NCBI GenBank assembly: GCA_030867875.1
Contig: JAOWCC010000809.1
Span: 124,001-188,000 of the forward strand
Length of the DNA stretch: 64,000 nt
Origin: Actinernus sp. WN-2022
Lineage: Eukaryota; Cnidaria; Anthozoa; Actiniaria; Actinernidae
Reading direction: 5' to 3'
Made by a program: the position numbers and the translations under genes. The notes under the pieces are model-generated. The model searched no databases, had not been told where the DNA came from, and saw only the letters and a program-made list of their open reading frames with translations. The stretch's first letter is position 1. Each line of letters starts with the position of its first letter. This document shows positions 46,641 to 55,608 of the stretch, piece by piece.

Positions 46641-46924
46641 CGAGGAACTTGACGTAGTACACCATCTACTAAGTGTACTGTTATTTGATTTGCTACTACG
46701 GCCTGGTATCTACTATGTAAACGTTTTACGTCCTTCTCAGATAGTTTAGTTATATCTGTTAGGGAGAAATTCTGTCCTAGACATTCTTTCGTTTTACCTA
46801 ATACAGCTAAGGTCTTAAGTTCTTCCCGCCATTCTTCGATATCCTCCAATTCGGTTGAAAATTCCAATTTGGTTGGTGGACCTGTTAAATCCTCGCCTTC
46901 CAGTTCTTTGGTGTATTCATCCAT
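46358..46924 (-). CDS. Polinton protein of unknown function, paralogue 3
   Basis: 188 residues from ATG 46924. An acidic N-terminus (about 1-50) precedes a helical region (LTDITKLSEKDVKRLHSRY) and a moderately hydrophobic middle. The C-terminal 110 residues are shared with the 45928 gene. The start overlaps the end of the ATPase gene by 8 bp, so it is probably co-transcribed with the packaging and capsid genes. No domain recognised. Confidence 0.6.
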   Translation of the reverse strand: MDEYTKELEGEDLTGPPTKLEFSTELEDIEEWREELKTLAVLGKTKECLGQNFSLTDITKLSEKDVKRLHSRYQAVVANQITVHLVDGVLRQVPRAVSYVATLDDQQALFKDLQENQLARHQISMAAGRLALKHGRFVALASVLFNVADHIVIPGTPIEHSQVTTISNQDGGTDGSDNCGDSKERDYM

Positions 46925-47540
46925 GATAATATGTTATAGGTGCGGGTATCTCTAACACTACTGCAAAAGGATGTCGCAAACAGAAACATATGCGAGCAAA
47001 CTTATGAGATCGAAGTATCATTCGTAATTTATTACATTCTTGTGAGCCTCCGTAATCATCAAATATCTTTTTACCATCTATAACTGATGCCGTATGAAAT
47101 GCTACTACGATAGCTACGTTCTCACGAAAAGGTTTACATATACTCGTTAATTGTTGGGATAGTACCCAAATAGATAGTCCTATATGTCGAGCAGAGAATG
47201 CTAAATCTACTAGTTTGTCAGTTCTTCGTTTTACATCTTTTGATGCGGCGCAATCATCTAGAATCAATAATGTATTGGTACCTGACCAAAAGGTTGCACA
47301 AATATTTAATGTGGTATCGATAGCATCCTGAGATGGTGATATGACATAAAAATGCGGATCTCGATTAGCAAATCCATGATATGTTTTGTTGTGGGCATAC
47401 GTAGGACAAATTAATACTATATAATCGAACTTACCACGAAATGGTCCACGAAGTTGTTCTATGAGAAATGCAGTCTTTCCACAATTCGTTGGACCTACTA
47501 TAAGTGTGTTGAATGGAATGTGTTCTACGAGGGAATCCAT
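46917..47540 (-). CDS. A32-like DNA packaging ATPase
   Basis: Drives genome packaging into the capsid; belongs to the FtsK/HerA-type A32 family shared by NCLDVs, virophages and Polintons. 207 residues. Walker A is GPTNCGKT (16-23), Walker B is TLLILDDCA (90-98) and a sensor-type LSQQ lies at 127-130. The start ATG overlaps the capsid gene stop by one base (TGATG), so the two are likely translated from neighbouring or shared messages. Intact. Confidence 0.92.
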   Translation of the reverse strand: MDSLVEHIPFNTLIVGPTNCGKTAFLIEQLRGPFRGKFDYIVLICPTYAHNKTYHGFANRDPHFYVISPSQDAIDTTLNICATFWSGTNTLLILDDCAASKDVKRRTDKLVDLAFSARHIGLSIWVLSQQLTSICKPFRENVAIVVAFHTASVIDGKKIFDDYGGSQECNKLRMILRSHKFARICFCLRHPFAVVLEIPAPITYYHG

Positions 47541-48775
47541 CAGTATGTTATACTATCTAAAGATCTGTTCAATATCTTGAGCTGAGCATCAGCAAGGACA
47601 TAGATATGCATGTTTACGTTTCCACTTCCTTTTAAAGTTCTATGTATACGAATATCGATATCTTTTCCACCACCAGTTTGTGCCATTCCATCGCCATGAG
47701 CAGAGGAATCTTTTGCTGTACGACAATCGACTAGGATGGCAAATCTGTTATTGTAAAATTTGGTAGGAGTCATAGAGGTATTGGATGTACCAAACCATCC
47801 TTTTGTGGACTCCCAAAAATCTGGTGTTAACATACCTCCTGGAAAGAATCTATTTGGAACTCCATTTACGTCTATCTCTATCTTTGAAATATCAGGATTT
47901 ACGAATGCTTCGCTATCTCGTGAACCGGCGGTGTGAGGATCTACGAATAGAAAGAGTAATCCAGCGAATGATCGTCGTGGAACATTTATATTCTGAGATA
48001 TCAAAGTATCTGATGCCTTAGCGATAGGTACTAACTTGAAGTGAACTGCGTGATCGTATAGGAATGCAGTACCATTTTCATATGCGCGAAATGCTTTCCT
48101 AGCTAGCGTTTCATTCTTGATTGCTTCGTATTCTAACTGGATGTTGGTAAGCTTGTACGTACCTATCTTTGTCGAATCTGATCCAACGATTATATCGATA
48201 GAGTGGGCTAGAGTTAATTCGAATGAAATAGTGTCTTCTAACGCATGTGGATATAGAACTCCATGTTGTGTAAGAATATCAACGTCTAACGGAATTCTAT
48301 ATTTTGAACCATATGCAGCTAACAATGCATTCTCACCAACATCTGAAGTACCTGCATCACCAGCCTTAGATCGTAGCTTATTTGTGTTATCTGATTGGAT
48401 ACCTTGTTGTACTCTCGATTCTCTCTCTTGTGTAGATAGATAGATATCGGAATATGTTTGTAATAGATCCGATCGAGCAATGTCTTCTACTATTTCAGCC
48501 CCTATCTTACAAACTCGATGTATAACTAAGCAACGTCCAACATTTGCAACGACTCGATTATTAACATGTCCACCAGACAATACGATATCACCCAATAATG
48601 CGAAACTACCAGGTACTAATACGATATCTTCTCCCATCGTTGGAACTTCCACATAGAGCGTCTCACCTGGATTAGCAGATGATGGAGTGAAAGTTTTTCT
48701 ATATAAGGTTCGTTGAGCTTTGAGTGCGAGTTGCGCTCTTAGTGCTTCCTTAGGAATTAACTTCGACGATATCAT
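47540..48775 (-). CDS. Double-jelly-roll major capsid protein
   Basis: Forms the icosahedral shell. 411 residues from ATG 48775; the longer frame has no ATG. Typical features are an N-terminal charged helix (KLIPKEALRAQLALKAQ), a central block with YRIPLDVDILTQHGVLYPHA and FELTLAHS, and a C-terminal second barrel with PRRSFAGLLFLFVDP and FYNNRFAILVDCRT. Length suits the Polinton MCP family. It is divergent from the gene at 48801 across 25 bp that include TATATA. Intact. Confidence 0.88.
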   Translation of the reverse strand: MISSKLIPKEALRAQLALKAQRTLYRKTFTPSSANPGETLYVEVPTMGEDIVLVPGSFALLGDIVLSGGHVNNRVVANVGRCLVIHRVCKIGAEIVEDIARSDLLQTYSDIYLSTQERESRVQQGIQSDNTNKLRSKAGDAGTSDVGENALLAAYGSKYRIPLDVDILTQHGVLYPHALEDTISFELTLAHSIDIIVGSDSTKIGTYKLTNIQLEYEAIKNETLARKAFRAYENGTAFLYDHAVHFKLVPIAKASDTLISQNINVPRRSFAGLLFLFVDPHTAGSRDSEAFVNPDISKIEIDVNGVPNRFFPGGMLTPDFWESTKGWFGTSNTSMTPTKFYNNRFAILVDCRTAKDSSAHGDGMAQTGGGKDIDIRIHRTLKGSGNVNMHIYVLADAQLKILNRSLDSITY

Positions 48776-48800
48776 GTTGAATATACCATGATATATAGTT

Positions 48801-49829
48801 ATGTTCAATATGGAAGATAGGGTCGACGTCGATGTGAGACATGAGGATAGTACCGACAGATACGAAGAACGAGATGAAGAACGACAACGACAACGAGATG
48901 AAGAAGACCGACAACGAGAACGAGAAGCAAATGAGAGATACGTGGCTTACTTATTGAGTGACAATCAAGATGAAGCTGGAGGTAGTGAGACAATTACCAT
49001 GGATGTTTTGCATGGTGATGACCCACTTCGAGGATTCACATTCGAACAAACCTTTTCAGATTCGGTAAAGGAAAGGCTGGTTGATGATGTAAAAGAGCAT
49101 TATCCGGATGCGGGTATTCGGCATAACATCGAAATCTACTTAAATAATGGACAACTCAACGTTCGCGAACTTGGAAGCAACGAAGACTATACGCGTCTAT
49201 TCGCCGGTAATGAGAAAAATAAGAAATTACGTGTGAAGATGAGGAAAGATCTCAAAGATGCTTTAGGTCCAAATAATGAAGAAGCTACCAATGAAGTATT
49301 ATTTGCAGAACGACAACTCGCCGAGCGGGAAGTAAATAACGAATCTATTCTTAGAGACTCCGAATCTACCTACGCTCAGAAAGAAATAGCTAATAAAGAG
49401 TTAATGTCTATCCGTAGGGCAAGAGAATTACTTGAACGTCAAGAAGAAGCTATACTAGAACGTACGTCGCTACGTGAGAGGGTTAAATACATTTTCAGAA
49501 AGTATGGAATGACCGTTCTTGCGGTGGTAACTGCTATTGGTGCTATCGTTAGTGTAATAGTTTCCCAATTATCGAAAGCCGTAACGAAACCAGTAAAAGA
49601 TGGTATCGACAAAGTGGCAGATACAGTAAAGAAGGGGTTAAAAACGGTAGGTGATTTCTTAAAGGAAATGGGAAAGAAACTTGGACAGATACTACCTGGA
49701 ATGGTTGGATCGATTGCGAATTTCATATTTACTATGGCCGGTAAAGCTCTAGGAGTATTAGCAGAGAACGTTTGGTTATTCATCGTAGCTATAGTGGTGA
49801 TCACAATAGAGCAATACAAACGACGTTAA
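48801..49829 (+). CDS. Coiled-coil, membrane-anchored structural candidate
   Basis: 342 residues from ATG 48801 (an alternative ATG lies at 48810). Residues 1-45 are almost all Asp/Glu/Arg/Gln. About 120-215 form a charged helical region. About 225-250 are a hydrophobic segment (MTVLAVVTAIGAIVSVIVS), then an amphipathic Lys/Gly stretch, then a second hydrophobic segment near the C-terminus (LGVLAENVWLFIVAIVVI). Its place beside the MCP suggests a virion protein, perhaps membrane-active. No family assigned. Stops of this gene and the next (49826) overlap tail-to-tail. Confidence 0.7.
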   Translation: MFNMEDRVDVDVRHEDSTDRYEERDEERQRQRDEEDRQREREANERYVAYLLSDNQDEAGGSETITMDVLHGDDPLRGFTFEQTFSDSVKERLVDDVKEHYPDAGIRHNIEIYLNNGQLNVRELGSNEDYTRLFAGNEKNKKLRVKMRKDLKDALGPNNEEATNEVLFAERQLAEREVNNESILRDSESTYAQKEIANKELMSIRRARELLERQEEAILERTSLRERVKYIFRKYGMTVLAVVTAIGAIVSVIVSQLSKAVTKPVKDGIDKVADTVKKGLKTVGDFLKEMGKKLGQILPGMVGSIANFIFTMAGKALGVLAENVWLFIVAIVVITIEQYKRR

Positions 49830-51468
49830 CGAAATAACGCCCACGCAATTCCAGCTCCCGCAATAGATACTATCGTTAGATTGATCTCATGTTGTGGAAC
49901 TCGTTGCTTTACGCTATGTGGAACTTGTTTCTTTACGCTATATGGAACTTGTTGATACGTACTATGTGGTAATTGTTTCTTTCGTATTTGTCCTTCCATA
50001 TCTGGTGGTGGGAGTTTAGTTTGCTCATCGTTGATTGTGTTTGATCCCATTATCATATCTTTCGTAGCTATCTTGAATGCGTTATTGTAGCCACTAATCT
50101 TTTGAGTATCGAACAATAGATTGCTTGGTAATAGCCATACTCCTATAGCTATTGCCAGATCTAACTTCTTATTCGTACCATCTATTGCAACCTGATAGTT
50201 TTTTACGCCTTTCACTAAGTTGTTTTCAATAATCGTGGCTTCAAGCAAAACTTTGAACTCTAGTTTGGTGCCATAACTACCAATGATTGGTGTAAGCATA
50301 TTAACTTGAGCACCTAGAATGCAATACGCGAAAGCTTCGACAGATCGATTCAATCTACTTAATCCAGCATCCGTTAATCCCTTACCGATTGGTGGCGTAA
50401 ACCAATTGTATTGTTTTCCATTAGTCTCGTCACCCCTAATAAAGTGAATCATATTGGAATTAGCTAACTTACCGCCCTCATCTTTGAATATATAGAATGG
50501 GTCCTTTTGTGTCCATGTGTACATGTCTGGGGCACTCGACCTTAACTCATACTCGTTCTTATCGCCGTACCTGGGGAAGTAAACGAATATGTCACCTAAT
50601 CCTTTATTACGACCTCCGCGCCATCTGAAGTCTGGTGTTCGAGATAAACCAAATTCGATGCACAAAGTCTCAAGTGCTGCTTTGCTATAGAGGTTATCGA
50701 TTTGCTTGAAAGAAGAGTCACCAGGTAGAGGTCCACCAAGTTCATATAGAATTCTTCGTATTGTGAAATAAACGTGAAATTGTAGGAACCCCTGAATGAC
50801 GGGTGGATACGTTTTGAAAATAGGATCAAACAATGACACTCCACATCCAGAAGTTGCACACACGTTGCAAAATTCAATCGTTGAGGCCAATATTTGAAAT
50901 CTGGACCTGATAACCAATGATGGGACTCCTTTGCTGTCATATGCTTTACGACAGTCTCTTTGAATATGTTCGGAACGCCTGCTTTGAACTTTTTCGTAGG
51001 TGTGACATATATCCATAGATTAGTTAAATCGATATCTTGTGCTTTTTCAGTAGGTGGGACCGCCGTAATAGGATATTTCACACTCTTATCTAGTGTTAAC
51101 GTATGTGGAAAACCATCATGTACACCCCACAATGCGTTATCGATGCGTTTTTGAATGGTGGTAGGTAGCTTAGAGACATCGTCGCCATAAACCACATAAC
51201 CATGATTCCCATCTCGAAACCAAATACTAGTTGAATATTTGCCTGGGCCGTGTATATCCGTTGATACATAGAACTGGTGAAAATCTGCATGTGGATATTG
51301 TTTCTTAAACTTCGCTAATAGATCGACATTCAACGTTGCGACCTTCTTATTTTCATCGGTAAGGAGCGCTATCTGCTCAGATTTCGACAGTCTTGGTCCA
51401 CCCGTAGCAATCTCTGCTATGGCCTCTGCAGATAGACCATCATCTTCGTCTGACACAACAAAAGGCAT
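49826..51468 (-). pseudogene. Large Polinton protein of unknown function, frameshifted
   Basis: Starts at ATG 51468 (MPFVVSDEDDGL). The first frame is coherent to about 50870-50890 (FKYWPQ region); the second frame, coherent from there (STIEFCNVCATSGCG onward), runs to 49826. One indel therefore splits a protein of about 545 residues. The second half has RILYELGGPLPGD, LTDAGLSRLNRSVEAFAYC and GAQVNML, a Pro/Val/Gln repeat region (about 50 residues), and a C-terminal hydrophobic helix (LTIVSIAGAGIAWAL). Position between capsid genes suggests a virion component. Unrecognised. Confidence 0.75.
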
Positions 51469-51517
51469 CGTAACTATTGAAGCTATACATATCCATAGTT
51501 TATACCTTTAATATATA

Positions 51518-52183
51518 ATGGTTATCTTAAATGTCACATGTCCTACGGCTGACCATACTGTCTACTTCGATAACCCTATTCTTATCAATAATATTTCGCT
51601 GGTTGAGGTCACTCTAAGTCACAATTGGTGGAACCTAGCAGAGAAAGGGAGCTTTAAGTGGGATAACAATAGTGTAGTGTTTCCATACGAAATTAAGCCG
51701 GGACATTATAAGATAGAAACTTTGATAACCTACTTCGATCCCGCAGTCACGGCTGGTTTCTTGGAATTCATAGACTACCCATTTAGGAAATATTGGATTA
51801 TGAAGGTCAAGAAACCAATCCAGCTCACTAAGAATGTCTGCGGTTTGTTTAGTATCGAAGTAAATGAAGATGTGACAGATTATGTGACTATCAATAAAGG
51901 AAAATACGTCCTGGTGCCAAAAGATATTAATCACATATATATCTACTGTGATGTGGTGGATTCAGATTTCTCACTTCTTGATGGGAAGCCATCTAAAATC
52001 CTACGTACTTTAAAAACGACATCACACGTTTTTGGTGAAACAACTTATTTTCCACCAACCCTCATACCCATTCGAGCCCTAGGAACGATACGGAACTACA
52101 TTCGCCTCACAGTTTGCGATGAGCAAGGCAATCTCATAGACTTCAACAAGCAGCCTCTACGTTTCGTATTGAAGCTTGAGTAA
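51518..52183 (+). CDS. Penton-like minor capsid protein
   Basis: Expected at the capsid vertices as a single jelly roll. 221 residues, with ISLVEVTLSHNWWNL near the start, a PGHYKIETL strand, IYIYCDVVDSDFSLLDG in the middle, and the C-terminal signature RLTVCDEQGNLIDFN followed by FVLKLE. This C-terminal pattern is typical of Polinton minor capsid proteins. ATG 51518 follows TATATA directly and is divergent from the 51468 gene across 49 bp. Intact. Confidence 0.8.
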   Translation: MVILNVTCPTADHTVYFDNPILINNISLVEVTLSHNWWNLAEKGSFKWDNNSVVFPYEIKPGHYKIETLITYFDPAVTAGFLEFIDYPFRKYWIMKVKKPIQLTKNVCGLFSIEVNEDVTDYVTINKGKYVLVPKDINHIYIYCDVVDSDFSLLDGKPSKILRTLKTTSHVFGETTYFPPTLIPIRALGTIRNYIRLTVCDEQGNLIDFNKQPLRFVLKLE

Positions 52184-52199
52184 ATCATATGTATATACA

Positions 52200-52829
52200 A
52201 TGGATGGCGATTCGATTCAACCGTTTCCAACAGCACCAGGTATCTATCCATCGGGAGCTATAAAGGAACTTAGCGATATAAATGGATCGAGTTTTAGACT
52301 GCAAAAGGTCTTTGATACGCTTGCTGAGCTAGAACAACAAGCAAAGCACTACGAAGTTGTTCGCAAAAAATATGCTCGAGCGCGTGGTATCGTTCATGGG
52401 ATTGCTGTGGCCACAGGTAGCCTGAGTGGCGTTTTATCAGCTTCTGCGTTAGGTTCATCATTTACGGGGATTGGGATACCTGTGGGTATTTCCTTAGGAT
52501 CAGCGGGGTTCCTGTGTGCCGTCATATCGGCTTCGATGGCTGTTGTTAGTAAGAAACTTGGCGTTCGCGTCTCGAAGCATGAAAAGACTGTTATGTTAGC
52601 AAAAGCTAAGGCGAATTCCGTGGAAGTCAAAGTCTCAAAAGCTCTAGCCGATTGTAACATTTCAGAAGCCGAGTTCGGAAGCGTTATTGATGAGAAAAGG
52701 AAATATGAGACGCTTAAACTAGAAATACGGCAAAAAAACAGGCAAGAAGGTGGATTAAAAAACGTAGAAGAACTTCGATCCGAAATCCGAAAGGAGATGA
52801 GAGCAAAACTTGGCAGTCTAGTGGGGTAA
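52200..52829 (+). CDS. Polinton hydrophobic helical protein
   Basis: 209 residues from ATG 52200; the longer frame starts with a non-ATG codon inside the penton gene. A helical N-terminal third precedes a Gly/Ser/Ala-rich double hydrophobic hairpin (about residues 70-115, ending ISASMAVVSKKLG). The charged helical C-terminus has ISEAEFGSVIDEKRKYE. The arrangement resembles membrane-active minor proteins of cnidarian Polintons in my recollection, without a firm family. The last 25 codons are repeated downstream by a tandem duplication. Confidence 0.65.
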   Translation: MDGDSIQPFPTAPGIYPSGAIKELSDINGSSFRLQKVFDTLAELEQQAKHYEVVRKKYARARGIVHGIAVATGSLSGVLSASALGSSFTGIGIPVGISLGSAGFLCAVISASMAVVSKKLGVRVSKHEKTVMLAKAKANSVEVKVSKALADCNISEAEFGSVIDEKRKYETLKLEIRQKNRQEGGLKNVEELRSEIRKEMRAKLGSLVG

Positions 52830-53170
52830 GAATAAATATCTCCTTCGAAAGAAACCAGCATGGATTTCATTTTAACTTCGATAAAAGCAACTGCACTTAA
52901 TTCGTATAAATTACCGTGTTGTTTTGGTTCATATGCTAATTTCGAGACAATTTCGAGACAACAAGAAAGAGGATCAAAAAAACGTAGAACAACTTCGATC
53001 CGAGATCCGAAAGGAGATGAGAGCAAAACTTGGCAGTCTAGTGGGGTAAGAATAAATATCTCCTTCGAAAGAAACCAGCATGGATTTCATTTTAACTTCG
53101 ATAAAAGCAACTGCACTTAATTCGTATAAATTATCGTGTTGTTTTGGTTCATATGCTAATTTCGAGACAA
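52757..53170. repeat. Tandem duplication, 220-bp period
   Basis: 52757-52950 recurs at 52977-53170 with few changes, including the stop codon of the gene above (GTGGGGTAAG at 52821 and 53041) and a GTTGTTTTGGTTC block. The second copy carries no separate start. Confidence 0.9.
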
Positions 53171-53759
53171 CGCGTGGGTGACGCTAATTAACATACTTCG
53201 TCTAGCACACATAGCCCCACGGGTTTGTCGCTGGGACTTGTGATCGAGATGGGAGCCGTTCACGAGTTCTGGTGTTCAAACCTTGGCGGACTATGTGTGG
53301 TAGATCGGCTTGTGTTGGGTAAGAAGCTCCCAGCCCAACACAAGTCGTAGCGCGTCTGCCGATGTGGCAGAAGTTAAAGTAAGTTAAAGTAATACAGTAG
53401 AAATCAGCGGCCAGAGTACAAGATACCTGTGTGAGAACCAAATGTGGTCAGAAGCTGAACTACAGTAGAACGAATACAGTGAAAAGCCGGGCCCGGCAAG
53501 AATAAAAACCTCTCTAGGAACAAAAAGGAGAAAGAAGGAAAAAGGTGAAAGTGGGTTCCTAGAGAGGTTCTGGTGACACCAGTTTTGGTACTTTGGTTTT
53601 TTTCATTATTAATTTTTTTTCTTCTTACTGTCTTAGACTAAATTCTTGAATGAGTACATATCAACGGATGTCGTTCTCACGAATTAGCCGTTTTGGTTAA
53701 ATAGGAAATGAGTCGTTAAACTTTTGGTTAAGTAATCGCGCATATGTTATTCGAGGTAA
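53171..53759. other. Polinton non-coding segment between convergent genes
   Basis: No supported ORF. About 100 bp (about 53204-53302) begins CACACATAG and ends CTATGTGTG with a GGTGTTCAAACC motif between, weakly recalling a tRNA-derived SINE. A 24-bp block with AACACAAG occurs in inverted form (about 53310 and 53336). A strong hairpin follows at 53507-53569. Confidence 0.4.
53507..53569. terminator. Hairpin between convergent genes
   Basis: Perfect 15-bp stem AACCTCTCTAGGAAC with its inverse at 53555-53569 around a 33-nt purine-rich loop. It sits in the tail-to-tail interval between the 52200 gene and the TFIIB-like gene. Confidence 0.5.
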
Positions 53760-54713
53760 TTAAACCTTATCACTATTTAGACCGTGTCTCGTATAGATGG
53801 GCTCAAAGTGGGAATTGTAAGCAATCAACTCATTGATAAAACGCACGACCGAACCCTTATGTATACCACACCGTTTAACAACGTCAATAAGAGACATACG
53901 AGATCCCGAACGATGTAGTACCTCGTAACTTGCTCCAACGACTTTAGTTCGAAGTATAGAGCTGGTACCTATATTGTTTTCTATTGCCGTATGAACAATC
54001 TCATAGACTATTTGTTGGACATTCTTAGGTACTCCTTGGGGGTCGAGTTTAACAAAAGTCGTTGTAATGTGAGGAGCTATTCGATCGGTATTCAAATCTA
54101 TATCGATCTTATCGCCATCATGTAGAGAACGTATAAAGACCTCTCCACGACATATGCTTTTATCGTTTAGTTGCATAAAACGAGCGACCTCACCTTTAGA
54201 TCTAACGAACCCACATTGTATACATGCTTGATAAAGTATAGCAGCTAAAATAGTTCGTTTCGCATAGCTACGTTTGATACAAACTTTCTGTACTTGAATG
54301 AATGCATCGGCTACGACTACTAATACATTTGTGGGGAACGAGAGGTCGTAATTTTGTTTATAAATAGTGTTGTATGCCTTTAGTTCTCGCATTATCGTTC
54401 GTAGTTGCAATTCTTTGTTATCGCTTTGCTTTGGGATTGTGCGGTCCAGATCATGTTGATACCTAAAGCTATCCGGCCCTACTATGCGTAACCTAGTAGT
54501 AAGATTGGTAGTTGTTTCTTCACATGATTCAGTCTCGGAAATAAGACCACAGGCGGTACATATGAATTCCGTTCCTTGCATTTCCATCGGGCATAGACAT
54601 TCGGAACATGTTTCACCAGTGTTAATATGTAACAATGGTTTGATATGCGGCAATGGTTTGATATGTAGGCTTGCACAAATTTCTGGACCAAGTAATCTGA
54701 TAAGATCATCCAT
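53760..54713 (-). CDS. TFIIB-like transcription factor
   Basis: A predicted initiation factor that would bridge promoter-bound TBP and RNA polymerase. 317 residues from ATG 54713; the longer frame reads through poly-A. A zinc ribbon is at residues 36-55 (CSEC, 12 residues, CTACG). A first cyclin-like repeat (about 125-220) shows YAKRTILAAILYQAC and VRSKGEVARFMQL, matching the TFIIB/NCLDV pattern. A second helical repeat (about 235-310) has ILRTKVVGASYEVLH and DVVKRCGIHKGSVVRFI. TFIIB homologues are common in giant viruses, less expected in Polintons. A hairpin lies upstream at 54769-54829. Confidence 0.75.
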   Translation of the reverse strand: MDDLIRLLGPEICASLHIKPLPHIKPLLHINTGETCSECLCPMEMQGTEFICTACGLISETESCEETTTNLTTRLRIVGPDSFRYQHDLDRTIPKQSDNKELQLRTIMRELKAYNTIYKQNYDLSFPTNVLVVVADAFIQVQKVCIKRSYAKRTILAAILYQACIQCGFVRSKGEVARFMQLNDKSICRGEVFIRSLHDGDKIDIDLNTDRIAPHITTTFVKLDPQGVPKNVQQIVYEIVHTAIENNIGTSSILRTKVVGASYEVLHRSGSRMSLIDVVKRCGIHKGSVVRFINELIAYNSHFEPIYTRHGLNSDKV

Positions 54714-54768
54714 ACTAGTTGTATACCATATGCCTGTCAATTGTCCAATTGTTTGTTCGTTTAAAAAA

Positions 54769-54829
54769 AAAAAAAAAAAAAAATGAAGAGAGCTCGCATA
54801 ACGATTTCTCTTCATTCTTTTTTTTTTTT
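54769..54829. terminator. Intergenic hairpin after the zinc-protein gene
   Basis: AATGAAGAGA (54782-54791) pairs with TCTCTTCATT (54807-54816); after one mismatch the flanking A and T runs extend the stem by more than 10 bp. It lies 14 bp beyond the stop of the minus-strand gene at 54843. Confidence 0.6.
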
Positions 54830-54842
54830 CGTATCGTGATTT

Positions 54843-55283
54843 CTACTTATCCACCGATCCTACCACATTTAGATCTTTCTCACTGCTGGAGAGGTCATCC
54901 AATGCATTATCGAGATCGTGGATGTCCACCACATTTTGATCTTTTTCCGATTCCACTACATTTAGATCTTTCTCCGATTCTACTACATTTGAACACGTGA
55001 TATTCACCGACTCGTTAGCTCGTTTCTTATCAAGGTTCTTCTTATTGCGAATGGTACGGCGTTGAGGTGCACCACATTTTGCACAAAGTTTGTGAGTAGT
55101 ACGACAGCCTCGACCACACGTCAAACATGGAACGAATATAGCACATCCTCTTCCTATCTGGAAGTTATGCTGAGAGCAATACTCTGACGTCTTTGAACAC
55201 TTACTTATACATTTCGTGGTCTTTCCTCGCATCAACCAATCACAAGTTCTTGTCTCAATCATCGTGCAACTATCGATCATCAT
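54843..55283 (-). CDS. Cys-rich zinc protein with acidic repeats
   Basis: 146 residues from ATG 55283. The N-terminal 75 residues hold a CDWLMRGKTTKCISKC...YCSQH cluster and a second set (CLTCGRGC, CAKCG), suggesting two zinc-binding units. A basic patch follows, then three or four copies of VVESEKDLN-type repeats. It could be a nucleic-acid-binding or regulatory protein. It lies just upstream of the TFIIB-like gene on the same strand. Family not recognised with certainty. Confidence 0.65.
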   Translation of the reverse strand: MMIDSCTMIETRTCDWLMRGKTTKCISKCSKTSEYCSQHNFQIGRGCAIFVPCLTCGRGCRTTHKLCAKCGAPQRRTIRNKKNLDKKRANESVNITCSNVVESEKDLNVVESEKDQNVVDIHDLDNALDDLSSSEKDLNVVGSVDK

Positions 55284-55608
55284 GTAATATACCTATATAT
55301 GTTATATGTCTAATTGGTATCTTAGTTGTGACGTCTACGTTGAGGTTCTTCAATTATACACACTTGTCTAATCTGTGTGGTATTAATACGTACTAAGATA
55401 ACAGCATACGTTAATATCGTGAAGTAGAGAATGTATGTTAGTACCATGGATGGATATAACAACGTAAGCTAATATCGTGGAGTAGAGAATGTATACTAAT
55501 ACCATAGGTGGCGATATACGGTATACTAATGATATCTCTAACAGTTGCTCAAGTTTGGATCTTTAGGTGCAAGAATGCCTAGGGACAATTTGGACGTTGC
55601 GAGAGATC
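55284..55608. repeat. Polinton spacer with 60-bp duplication
   Basis: TAATATCGTG, AGTAGAGAATGTAT and TAATACCAT-type blocks occur twice (about 55410-55455 and 55468-55512). No ORF is supported. Confidence 0.6.

Noticed and set aside
49439..49819. 126-codon minus-strand ORF
   Set aside because: Antisense shadow of the coiled-coil gene at 48801.
52394..53026. 210-codon minus-strand ORF
   Set aside because: Antisense to the 52200 gene and running through the tandem duplication; no domain.
53202..53441. 79-codon minus-strand ORF in the Polinton gap
   Set aside because: No ATG context or motif, and it overlaps a repeat-like segment.
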